NCBI GenBank assembly: GCA_963813495.1
Contig: CAWEZC010000001.1
Span: 62,001 to 126,000 of the forward strand
Reading direction: 5' to 3'
Source: JACVRW01 sp963813495
Lineage (GTDB): Bacteria; Actinomycetota; Thermoleophilia; Solirubrobacterales; Thermoleophilaceae
DNA: 64,000 nt
The translations under genes were made by a program, and so were the position numbers. Position 1 is the stretch's first letter; each line of letters begins with the position of its first letter. Shown one piece after another: positions 34,351-41,852 of the stretch. The notes under the pieces are model-generated. The model ran no database searches and was not told the origin of the DNA. It saw only the letters and a list, made by a program, of their open reading frames with translations.

Positions 34351-36447
34351 ATGACCACCGCGGCACGCGCGCCCGAACCGGCGCCGGCGCCCGGCGAGCC
34401 CCCCGCGGGCTCGCCGTTGCGCGGGCGCATCAGCAGCGCGGCTCCGTTCCTGCCCGCCGTGCCGGTGGTCTTGGCCTGGGTCTTGTGGGGTCATTTCGAC
34501 GGCGGCTACTTCGCGCGAACCTGGTACCCCTGCGCGCTCGGTGCGCTGGTGCTGCTGGCGGCGCTGGTGGTGGCCAAGGGCCGGATGCTGCCCGCGTCGC
34601 CTCCCGTGGCCGTCGCGCTCGGGCTGTTCGGCGCGCTGGTGGCGTGGACCTACCTGTCGCTGCTCTGGAGCACCGCTCCGGGCGACGGGCTGGCCTCCTC
34701 CAACAAGCTGCTCCTCTATCTGATCTCGGCCTGGATCCTCGCCCTGCTGCCCTGGACCACCCGGGCGGCCGGGGTGATGCTCGGACTCTGGGTGGCGGGA
34801 ACCACCGGCGTCTGCGTGATCAGCCTGCTCTCGGCGCAGGGTGCCGAGCAGGTCGGCGACTTCTTCATCGACGGGCGCTACCTCGATCCGATCGGCTACG
34901 CCAACGGCGTCTCCGCGCTTCCGGCCATGGCTCTGTTCCCGGCCTTCGTCCTGGCCTGCAGCCGGTCGACGCCTGCACCGCTGCGGCCGCTGTTCCTGGC
35001 GGCGTCGGTGCTACTCCTCGAGTTCTCCCTGCTGCCGCAGAGCCGGGGTTCGCTGATCGGTCTGATCGTGGCCGTGCCGCTGTTCGCGCTGCTCGCGTCC
35101 GAACGGTTGCGCTTGATCCTGCCCGCGCTGGTCGTGGCCGGCTGCGCTGCCGTCGCCTTCGGCTCGCTCTACGACGTCTACGACACCGCGACTCTGGCCA
35201 CCCAGGACGGGGCGGTCAACCCACCGTCCGTGGGCCCGGTGCTCGACAGCGCCGTCAACATGATCTGGCTCACCACGCTGCTGGCCGTCGCAGCGGGAGT
35301 TCTGTTCGTCGTGCTGGACCGGGTCGTGCGGCCGGGACCGCTGGCCGTGCAGCGCACACGCCGCGGCGTGGCCGCCGCGATGGTTCTGGGCGCAGTAGTG
35401 GCGGCCGCCGTGGTGCTCGCCAACGCCGGCACGCTCCGTGACGAGGCCGACGAGGCCTGGGAAACCTTCAAGTCGGGCAAGGACACGCCGGCCCAGCAGG
35501 GGGCACGCCTGACCACCGCTTACGCCGACCAGCGCTACGACTACTGGAGCGTGGCCGTCGACATCTTCGAAGAGCGGCCGCTGGTTGGCATCGGCGCAGG
35601 AGGCTTCGAGAGCCGCTACACGCGGGATCGCGATGCCGGCAAGCCGTCGCGCTACGTGCATGACTTCGGGCTGCGCGTGCTCAGCGAACTGGGACTGATC
35701 GGCTTCCTGCTGTTCCTGGGCTTTGTCGTAGCGGGCCCGGGCCGGGCGGGATGGTTGCGGCGAAACCTGAGTGCCGCGCCCGCCGGGCTGGTGGCGGCGA
35801 TGGTGTGCGGGTCGGTCTACTTCTTCGTCCACTCGTCCTTCGACTGGATCGAGGAGTTCCCCGCGCTCGCCTCTCCGGCGTTCGCTCTGCCCCTGGTGGC
35901 GCTGGCCTTGGCGGCGCCCGCCCGTGTCGGCCGGCCGTCGCGTCGAAGCGGCGCTCGCTCATTCGCGGCGGGCGCGGCCGGCCTGGTGGCGCTCGCCGCC
36001 GCCGGCCTGGCGCTGGCGCCCGCCTACCTGGCCAGCCGCTACGAGGACCGAGCGACGCGCATCTGGACCGCGAACCCCTCGGCGGCCTTCGCCGACCTGG
36101 ACCGGGCCTCTGACCTGAGCCCGCTCTCCCCGCGCCCGGACCTCAGGGCCGGAACCCTGGCGGTCGACCTGGGCCGGCTGGACGAGGCCAAGGCGAGCTT
36201 CGAGCGCTCGCTCGAGCGTGAGGACAATTGGTACGCCCACTTCGAGCTCGCACTCATCGCATCTAGCGAAAAACGCCGCCGCGAAGCGCGGCGCGAGATC
36301 GCAAACGCACTTACGCTCAACGACGAGGATGCTTTCGTATCCGAGGCCGCTCGTAGGATCCGCGCAGGTCGGAGGCTCAATCCGGCGAAGTTCAACAACG
36401 AGATCGCCGAACTGAATCGGGATCGCTTTACAAGGCCAAGAAACTGA
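34351..36447 (+). CDS. O-antigen ligase/polymerase (Wzy-like) family membrane protein with TPR-like C-terminus
   Basis: A 698-residue protein with about 12 membrane segments (for example VPVVLAWVLWGHF, LGALVLLAALVVAKG, MVLGAVVAAAVVLANAG) and a large extracytoplasmic loop carrying RPLVGIGAGGFESRYTRDRD, the conserved region of the WaaL/Wzy family. After the last helix (about residue 570) it continues with a helical TPR-like domain containing SFERSLEREDNWYAHFELAL. It polymerises or ligates glycan chains. ATG 34351 is chosen, with AAGGA seven bases upstream; GTG 34324 lies earlier in frame. A second protein of this family is at 36927. Confidence 0.8.
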   Translation: MTTAARAPEPAPAPGEPPAGSPLRGRISSAAPFLPAVPVVLAWVLWGHFDGGYFARTWYPCALGALVLLAALVVAKGRMLPASPPVAVALGLFGALVAWTYLSLLWSTAPGDGLASSNKLLLYLISAWILALLPWTTRAAGVMLGLWVAGTTGVCVISLLSAQGAEQVGDFFIDGRYLDPIGYANGVSALPAMALFPAFVLACSRSTPAPLRPLFLAASVLLLEFSLLPQSRGSLIGLIVAVPLFALLASERLRLILPALVVAGCAAVAFGSLYDVYDTATLATQDGAVNPPSVGPVLDSAVNMIWLTTLLAVAAGVLFVVLDRVVRPGPLAVQRTRRGVAAAMVLGAVVAAAVVLANAGTLRDEADEAWETFKSGKDTPAQQGARLTTAYADQRYDYWSVAVDIFEERPLVGIGAGGFESRYTRDRDAGKPSRYVHDFGLRVLSELGLIGFLLFLGFVVAGPGRAGWLRRNLSAAPAGLVAAMVCGSVYFFVHSSFDWIEEFPALASPAFALPLVALALAAPARVGRPSRRSGARSFAAGAAGLVALAAAGLALAPAYLASRYEDRATRIWTANPSAAFADLDRASDLSPLSPRPDLRAGTLAVDLGRLDEAKASFERSLEREDNWYAHFELALIASSEKRRREARREIANALTLNDEDAFVSEAARRIRAGRRLNPAKFNNEIAELNRDRFTRPRN

Positions 36448-36467
36448 CCTACTGTGGACTCACGGGC

Positions 36468-36492
36468 TCTGACCGGCGTTTTGCGGGTCAGA
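36468..36492 (+). terminator. Hairpin after the Wzy-like gene
   Basis: TCTGACC and GGTCAGA form a 7-bp stem around an 11-base loop, 21 bases after the upstream stop, followed by AAAGG rather than T residues. It could terminate the 34351-36447 transcript or be part of the leader of the LPXTG gene. Confidence 0.4.
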
Positions 36493-36498
36493 AAAGGG

Positions 36499-36526
36499 AT
36501 CCGGCCGACACGAAGGTCGGGCGGAT
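36499..36526 (+). promoter_or_regulatory. Strong hairpin in the leader of the LPXTG protein gene
   Basis: ATCCGGCCGAC pairs with GTCGGGCGGAT (10 of 11 pairs, one mismatch) around the loop ACGAAG. The SD-like AAGGAG at 36535-36540 follows, and the ATG is at 36551. The hairpin is close enough to the ribosome site to affect mRNA stability or initiation. It matches no riboswitch class that I know. Confidence 0.45.
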
Positions 36527-36550
36527 AAGCACACAAGGAGACTTTCACCG

Positions 36551-36829
36551 ATGAGGAAGATCACTCGCGTTCTGGTTTGCGCCTTCGCCGTCCTGGCTCT
36601 GGCTGCCGGGCCTGCGTACGCGCAGACCGCCACGGAGGACGCCTACAACGGGCTCGCCGGCGCTCAGCAGGGCGGAGGCGACGACGGTCCTGTCGCCACG
36701 ACCGGCGACACCGGTTCGCTGCCCTTCACGGGCCTCGAGCTGAGCCTCGTCGCCCTCGCCGGTGCCGGCCTGGTCGGCGCTGGGTTTGCCGTGCGGCGCG
36801 TTTCGCGCCCGCGGGAGAGCCACACCTAG
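36551..36829 (+). CDS. Small LPXTG-type cell-wall-anchored protein
   Basis: A 92-residue exported protein with a signal peptide (1-24, cut after AYA), a short Gly/Asp/Gln-rich middle of about 30 residues, then LPFTG at 57-61, a hydrophobic helix ELSLVALAGAGLVGAGFAV and a basic tail RRVSRPRESHT. This is the complete sortase-substrate layout. The mature part has no folded domain, so it may be a spacer, a pilin-like subunit or a glycan attachment point. A class E sortase is encoded at 41179-41784 in the same locus and could anchor it. AAGGAG at 36535-36540 is the likely ribosome site. A terminator follows. Confidence 0.85.
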   Translation: MRKITRVLVCAFAVLALAAGPAYAQTATEDAYNGLAGAQQGGGDDGPVATTGDTGSLPFTGLELSLVALAGAGLVGAGFAVRRVSRPRESHT

Positions 36830-36853
36830 GCCCTGCCAGCAGACGAAGGACTC

Positions 36854-36890
36854 AGAGCAGGCGCGGAGGGTCTCCGCGCCTGCTCTTATG
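36854..36890 (+). terminator. Rho-independent-type terminator after the LPXTG gene
   Basis: AGAGCAGGCGCGGA and TCCGCGCCTGCTCT form a perfect 14-bp stem with the loop GGGTC (36854-36886), followed by TATGCTT. It is the best terminator in the window and isolates the LPXTG gene, preceded by its own leader, as a single-gene unit. Confidence 0.9.
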
Positions 36891-36926
36891 CTTGACGGGT
36901 CCGTTCGGCGGGGCTGAGACCGGCGC

Positions 36927-38345
36927 ATGAGCACAAAGGCTGTTCAACTCGGGGTGTCCGGGGGCCGAGTGCCCCTCTGGCCTGCTGTACTCGCGGGCGC
37001 GACCGCCGTGGTCGCCGCGCTGGCCGCCGTCACCCTCGGGCCGGTGGCGCTCGGGCTCCCGGTCGCGCTGGCGCTGGTGGTCCTGTTCGTGCGCTATCCG
37101 CCGGCGCTGCTCGTCACCTACGTGTACGTGGGTGTCTTCAAGGGCCAGCCCGTGCTGGCCGATCTGCCCTTCGACGTCACGATCGTGATGGGTCTCCTGC
37201 TCGTGGGCATCTCTCTACATCGCCTGCTCGAGGGTCGCGCCCGTCCCGTGCCGGTGGGCTACCTCGCGCTCCTCGTCCTGATCGCTGCCATGCTGGCCGT
37301 CAGCCTGGCCTGGACTCCGATGCCCGAGTACGGCACGGAGAAGGTCCTAAGGTTCGTGAGCCTCACCGCGATCGCGGCGCTCGCGCCCTTCTTCATCTTC
37401 GAGGACCGGCGCGACCTGCAGGTCCTGTTGTGGGCGACGGTGGGACTGGCCCTTCTGGGTGCGGGCGTGTCCCTCCTCGACCCGGGGGGTGCGGAGAGCG
37501 GGCGGATCGAGTTCGGCGGAAACGAGAACACGATCTTCACCTCGCGGCTGCTCTGCGCCGGCGCGCTCGTGCTGCTGGTTGCCCCTGCCTTCGGCCTGTC
37601 CCGGCGGCTGCGCCTAGTGGCGCCACTGCTGGGCGTCGGCCTCGCGGTCGTGGCGCTCGGAGTGGGGTCACGCGGGCCCGTGGTCAGCCTTGCGCTGGCG
37701 CTTGTCTGCGTGGCGGCGGCCTCGGTCGTGAAGAGCCCGCGCCAACTGGTGTCCGTCGTCCTGATCGTGGCCGTGGGCATCGCGATCTTCCCGCTCATCT
37801 CGCTGCCGGAGACCTCGCGCGAGCGCTTCCAGGAGACCGTGGACAACCCAGTGGGGACGCTCGAGGAGGACGGCCGCTCGCGTCTGTACGACAAGGCGAT
37901 CGAGCTAACCGAGGCGAATCCGGTGCTCGGCTTCGGCAGCGGGGGCTTCTTTCTCTACAGCTACGTCCTCCTCGATCAGGAGGAGAAATACCCACACAAC
38001 ATCTTCCTCGAGCTGTCCGCCGAGGTCGGGCTGGGGCCGGCGCTGGCGCTCGCGCTGGCCGTGCTCTACGTGCTGGTGATGCTGGGGCGCCGCGCGTGGA
38101 CCGCCGAGAGCGAGGCCGACAGGCGCCTCATGTTCGTCCTGGGAGGTCTGTTCCTGCTCAACCTGTTCGCCGTCCAGTTCTCCGGCGACGTCAACGACAA
38201 CCGGGTGTTCTGGGCAACCCTCGGCGTGGCGTGGCTTCTGGCGAGCCACGGGATGCCGGAAAAGGGCCGCGGACCGTGGCTCACGCTGCGCCGAGACCGC
38301 CGCGAGACGGCGCGTGCCTCAAGGTCCGCGCCCGGGTACCGATGA
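36927..38345 (+). CDS. O-antigen ligase/polymerase (Wzy-like) family membrane protein
   Basis: A 472-residue protein with about 11 membrane segments, beginning with PLWPAVLAGATAVVAALAAV and ending with a helix near LFLLNLFAVQF. The family loop contains NPVLGFGSGGFFLYSYVLLD and YPHNIFLELSAEVGLGPALA, the conserved His-containing region of the WaaL/Wzy family. It polymerises repeat units or ligates finished chains outside the membrane. It starts an operon that runs into the GT2 glycosyltransferase (41 bases on) and the Wzz/BY-kinase gene. Together with the protein at 34351, one may be the polymerase and the other the ligase. Confidence 0.82.
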   Translation: MSTKAVQLGVSGGRVPLWPAVLAGATAVVAALAAVTLGPVALGLPVALALVVLFVRYPPALLVTYVYVGVFKGQPVLADLPFDVTIVMGLLLVGISLHRLLEGRARPVPVGYLALLVLIAAMLAVSLAWTPMPEYGTEKVLRFVSLTAIAALAPFFIFEDRRDLQVLLWATVGLALLGAGVSLLDPGGAESGRIEFGGNENTIFTSRLLCAGALVLLVAPAFGLSRRLRLVAPLLGVGLAVVALGVGSRGPVVSLALALVCVAAASVVKSPRQLVSVVLIVAVGIAIFPLISLPETSRERFQETVDNPVGTLEEDGRSRLYDKAIELTEANPVLGFGSGGFFLYSYVLLDQEEKYPHNIFLELSAEVGLGPALALALAVLYVLVMLGRRAWTAESEADRRLMFVLGGLFLLNLFAVQFSGDVNDNRVFWATLGVAWLLASHGMPEKGRGPWLTLRRDRRETARASRSAPGYR

Positions 38346-38385
38346 GGTTCAAGTGACGCCCCCTCACACAAGCAAGGAAGCTGTT

Positions 38386-39441
38386 ATGTCCCCCGCCGCC
38401 CACGACCTTCCGCCCACGGTGGACGTCGTCGTCTCGACCTTCAACGAGAAGGACTACCTCGCGCGCTGTCTCGATGCGGTGCTCGGTCAGGACTACCCGT
38501 CCGACCGGTTCCGGGTGCTGCTCATCGACGGCGGATCCACCGACGGCACGCTCGAGCTCGCACGCCGCTACGCGGCCGAGGACGATCGGCTGGAGGTGAT
38601 CGCCGACGGCCGGCGGCGCAACCTGCCCGAGTCCCTCAACCTCGCGCGCGATGTGGCCACGGCCGAGCTGGTGGCCAAGATCGACGCCCATGGCTATCCC
38701 GAGCCTGACTTCCTGCGGTTCGCAGCCGAGGGATTTTCAGCCGGTGGGGAGCGCGTGGCTTGCGTGGGCGGGCGCCCCGTCCAGGAGGGCGAGACCCGCT
38801 TCGGCCGCGCGGTGGCCCTGGCGCGCACGTCGCGCTTCGGCGTCGGCGGCAGCGAGTACGCCGGGGAGAGCGAGCGCGCCGCGGTGGACACCGTGCAGTG
38901 CGGGGTCTACCGGCGCTCGGTGCTCGACGAGGTCGGGTGGTTCGATCCGGTCATGAACTACGGCGAGGACGAGGAGATCAACTGGCGCATACGGCGCGCC
39001 GGTTACGAGATCCTGCTCGACGGGCGCATCGTCTTCCATTACGTGACCCGGCCCTCCTGGCGCAGCGCCTACCGCCAGTACCGCAACTACGGAGAGGCTC
39101 GCGTTCGCGTGGTGCGCGAGCATCCGGACTTCCTGCGCGTCCACCACCTCGCGCCGGCCGCCCTGGTGGCCTCGGGAGGGGTGCTTGCCGCTGCGGCCCC
39201 GTTCTCGCGCCCCGCCCGCCGCGGAGCCGCGCTGCTGGGCGGCGCCTATGCCTTCGGTGCGGGAGTCGCCGCACTCGCTGCCGTTCGCGGCAGCGACGGC
39301 GAGCTCGCCCCCTCCGTCGCGGGCTGCTTCGCCGCGCTGCACCTCGGTTACGGCGTCGGCATGCTGCGGGGGATTGCCCGCGTGGCCGCCGAAGAAGCTC
39401 GCTCTGGCCCTGACAGCCCCCTATCCTCCGTGAAGTCGTGA
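38386..39441 (+). CDS. Glycosyltransferase family 2 (GT-A fold)
   Basis: A 351-residue inverting GT-A enzyme. It begins DVVVSTFNEKDYLARCLDAV, then LLIDGGSTDGTLELA (nucleotide site), VAKIDAHGYPEP at the DXD-like metal position, VQCGVYRRSVLDEVGWFDP, and MNYGEDEEINWRIRRAGYE with the catalytic ED motif. Two or three C-terminal hydrophobic segments (LAPAALVASGGVLAAAAPF and similar) place it at the membrane. ATG 38386 with AAGGA upstream is chosen over a longer frame starting at 38314. The stop overlaps the GTG of the BY-kinase gene (GTGA). Confidence 0.87.
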   Translation: MSPAAHDLPPTVDVVVSTFNEKDYLARCLDAVLGQDYPSDRFRVLLIDGGSTDGTLELARRYAAEDDRLEVIADGRRRNLPESLNLARDVATAELVAKIDAHGYPEPDFLRFAAEGFSAGGERVACVGGRPVQEGETRFGRAVALARTSRFGVGGSEYAGESERAAVDTVQCGVYRRSVLDEVGWFDPVMNYGEDEEINWRIRRAGYEILLDGRIVFHYVTRPSWRSAYRQYRNYGEARVRVVREHPDFLRVHHLAPAALVASGGVLAAAAPFSRPARRGAALLGGAYAFGAGVAALAAVRGSDGELAPSVAGCFAALHLGYGVGMLRGIARVAAEEARSGPDSPLSSVKS

Positions 39442-41051
39442 AGAACCAGAGTCAATTCGACCTGGCTACGGTCCTGGGGACCATCCGACGGCGGATCAAG
39501 TTGGTGCTCGCGGTGGCCATCGCCGCGGCTGCGCTGGCCACGGGACTCTCCCTCCTGCAGGACGACCGCTACGAGGCGAGCGCCGACCTCCAGTTCAGCC
39601 AGGAGGAGAGCGCACCCTCGGTCGACCCCGCCGAGCCGCCTGCGGACCCCACCGAGTCGCCCGAGCGGATCGCCGCGACCAACCTGGCCCTCGCCTCGCT
39701 GGACACCGTCGGCGTGCGGGCGCGCGAGCGCCTCAACAGCCCCCTCTCGATCGAGGGGTTCCGCGACACCGTGACGCTCGAGCCGCAGGGCCAGGCCGAC
39801 ATCGTGCGGGTGACCGCCGAGGCGGGTAGCGCGCGCGGCGCCGCCCGCGTGGCGAACGCCTATGCCGATGAGGTCGTCGCCGTCGGCCGCGAGAAGTCGC
39901 AGGAGGAGGTCCAGCGGGTCATCGACGCGATCGACGCGCAGCTCGCCGGGGTCGACGAGGGCAGCCCGGCCGCGGAGTCGCTGGAGAACCGCAAGCGGCA
40001 GCTCGAGGTCGAGAAGACCGTCCGCACCGGTGACGTCCAGGTGGTCCAGGAGGCTCTTCCGCCGCCCTCCCCGAGTTCGCCCAAGCCGGTGCGAAACGGC
40101 GTGATCGGCGGCTTCTTGGGCCTCATCCTCGGCATCGTGCTGGCGCTGGTGCTTCAGCGCCTCGATCGCCGCGTCGACGACGAAGAGGAGCTAGGCGAGA
40201 TCGTCGGTGCGCCCGTGATCGCTCGCGTGCCGGTCGAGCGCGACTCGGTCTGGGAGCGCGAGTTGTTCATCGAGTCCTTCCAGTTCCTGCGCGCGAACCT
40301 GCAGCTGCAGGACCCGGATTCCGAGATCAGGACGATCGCGATCACGAGCGCGCTGCCCGGCAACGGCAAGAGCACCGTCGCCGGTTGCCTCGCCGACGCC
40401 TTCGCTCTGAGCGGGTCCGAGGTGATCGTGGTCGACTGCGACCTGCGCCGCCCCACCCTCCACGAGTACTTCAAGGTGGAGGCCCACCAGGGGCTGACCA
40501 CCGCCCTCGTGGGGCTGCGCGATCCCGTCGAGCTGCTTCAGCAGACCGATACCCCCGGGGTGCGCCTGCTGCCCGCCGGGCCGCTGATGCCCATCCCTGC
40601 GTCGGTGCTCGCCGGCAACAAGGGCATGGGCAAGATCCTCGACCGGCTGCGCGGCGCGGCGGACTACGTGATCGTCGACACCTCGCCGGTGACCATCGGT
40701 GCCGATGCCTCGACGATCGCCTCGGCGGTGGACGCGACCGTGATGGTCGTGGACATCGCAACGGTTCCACGCGACGTGCTGGCGGCGGCCGTCCAGCAGT
40801 TGCGCAGCGCACGGGCGAACATCGTCGGCATGGTGATCAACCGCGCCGAGCTGATGCTGCAGGACTCGGCCTACCGCGGCTACTACGGTGCCAGCGGACG
40901 CGCGCTGTTCGCCGAGGAGTCGGGCCTCCGGGAGACCGAGGCCTTCCCGCAGCCGCTCAGCCCCGAGCCCGAGCCCGAGAGCCGGGAGAACGGCGACGTC
41001 GCCGAACCACCGGCCCGGGCGAGCGGGCGTCAGGCTGGGCCTCAGTCCTGA
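39438..41051 (+). CDS. Wzz/BY-kinase: polysaccharide chain-length regulator and tyrosine autokinase
   Basis: A 537-residue fused protein. The Wzz-type N-terminal half has TM1 (IKLVLAVAIAAAALATGLSLL) near residue 20, an extracytoplasmic coiled region, and TM2 (GGFLGLILGIVLALVLQRL) near residue 220. The cytoplasmic kinase has Walker A ITSALPGNGKSTVAG at about 303, Walker A' EVIVVDCDLRRP, and Walker B-like DYVIVDTSPV. It sets glycan chain length through phosphorylation cycles. The usual C-terminal Tyr cluster is reduced; only YRGYYG near 475 is visible, and the tail is Glu/Pro-rich. GTG 39438 overlaps the GT2 stop. A 45-residue membrane protein gene follows 3 bases later. Confidence 0.85.
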   Translation: MKNQSQFDLATVLGTIRRRIKLVLAVAIAAAALATGLSLLQDDRYEASADLQFSQEESAPSVDPAEPPADPTESPERIAATNLALASLDTVGVRARERLNSPLSIEGFRDTVTLEPQGQADIVRVTAEAGSARGAARVANAYADEVVAVGREKSQEEVQRVIDAIDAQLAGVDEGSPAAESLENRKRQLEVEKTVRTGDVQVVQEALPPPSPSSPKPVRNGVIGGFLGLILGIVLALVLQRLDRRVDDEEELGEIVGAPVIARVPVERDSVWERELFIESFQFLRANLQLQDPDSEIRTIAITSALPGNGKSTVAGCLADAFALSGSEVIVVDCDLRRPTLHEYFKVEAHQGLTTALVGLRDPVELLQQTDTPGVRLLPAGPLMPIPASVLAGNKGMGKILDRLRGAADYVIVDTSPVTIGADASTIASAVDATVMVVDIATVPRDVLAAAVQQLRSARANIVGMVINRAELMLQDSAYRGYYGASGRALFAEESGLRETEAFPQPLSPEPEPESRENGDVAEPPARASGRQAGPQS

Positions 41052-41054
41052 GGG

Positions 41055-41192
41055 ATGCTCGGGAAGATCATCTACTGGCTGGCCGTGCTCGCCATCTCGG
41101 TCGCGCTCGTGATCGGCCTGATTCTGTTCTTCGAGTCGCGGGACAAGTCCTCGATCGAGAGCGGCAGCCTCAGCGCTTTCAGGCTTGACTGA
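41055..41192 (+). CDS. 45-residue single-pass membrane protein behind the BY-kinase
   Basis: ATG 41055 lies 3 bases after the BY-kinase stop and is preceded by GAGGG, so it would be co-translated. The product begins MLGKIIYWLAV, has one hydrophobic helix (residues 5-26, YWLAVLAISVALVIGLILFF) and a short charged tail ESRDKSSIESGS. Its 3' end overlaps the convergent sortase gene by 14 bases. I do not recognise it. Placement suggests a small regulator or subunit of the Wzz/kinase complex. It is short, so chance is not excluded, but the clean TM plus charged-tail design and tight spacing favour a real gene. Confidence 0.55.
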   Translation: MLGKIIYWLAVLAISVALVIGLILFFESRDKSSIESGSLSAFRLD

Positions 41193-41784
41193 CCCGCGGC
41201 GGCAGGCGCCGGGCCAGGCGCGCGAAGACCACCACGCGCTGGGCGGCGCTGTAGAGCGGGTGACACGCGGTCAGCACGAGCTGCTGATAGCCCACGGAGT
41301 CGAGGACCGAGAAATCCGAGTCGTCCACGACCTTGGTGCGCGTCGTGCGGTACACGAAGCGCCCGTCGGGCATGTCGACGATGATCCGGTCCCCGCGCTC
41401 GAGCTGGTCGATGTTGCGAAACGGGGCGCCGTAGGTGGTGCGGTGCCCGGCGATCGCCGTGGTTCCCGGCTCGCCCGGCAGCGGAGTCTCGGGGTAGTGG
41501 CCGGGGCCCTTGCGCAGGGTGTCCACGTCGGTGCCCTCCACGACGTAGTCGTCCACGCCGATCGCCGGAATCTCGAGCTTCGCGATCGCGTCCCCCTCGA
41601 GCGGCGTCCGTCGCAGCACCCGCTGCGGAGGGTCGACGAGCGCCTCCTTGAGCTTCGTCTGCTCGCGCTCGGCCGTGAAACCCGAAACAGGCTCCTCCCA
41701 GACCAGCGTGGTACCGGCGTCGATGAGGAGGAGCACGCCGCTCACGATCATCACCGACGCCGCGAAACGCAGCACGGCGCGCAT
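41179..41784 (-). CDS. Class E sortase
   Basis: A 201-residue membrane-anchored cysteine transpeptidase. The N-terminal TM helix (FAASVMIVSGVLLLIDAG) is at 7-24; the sortase beta barrel covers about 60-195 with LEIPAIGVDDYVVEG, the catalytic His114 in IAGHRTTYGAPF, Cys174 in LTACHPLYSA, and Arg183. It cleaves an LPXTG/LAXTG motif and joins the protein to peptidoglycan. The LPFTG protein at 36551 is a likely substrate. ATG 41784 is chosen because it opens just before the TM helix. An upstream in-frame extension to 41829 has low-complexity sequence. It is convergent with the BY-kinase operon. Confidence 0.88.
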   Translation of the reverse strand: MRAVLRFAASVMIVSGVLLLIDAGTTLVWEEPVSGFTAEREQTKLKEALVDPPQRVLRRTPLEGDAIAKLEIPAIGVDDYVVEGTDVDTLRKGPGHYPETPLPGEPGTTAIAGHRTTYGAPFRNIDQLERGDRIIVDMPDGRFVYRTTRTKVVDDSDFSVLDSVGYQQLVLTACHPLYSAAQRVVVFARLARRLPPRVSQA

Positions 41785-41852
41785 GCCGAGCAGTTTAGGG
41801 GGCGCCGGGATACGCTTTGGAGACCGCAAGAGATAAGGAGATCCTGACCCCC

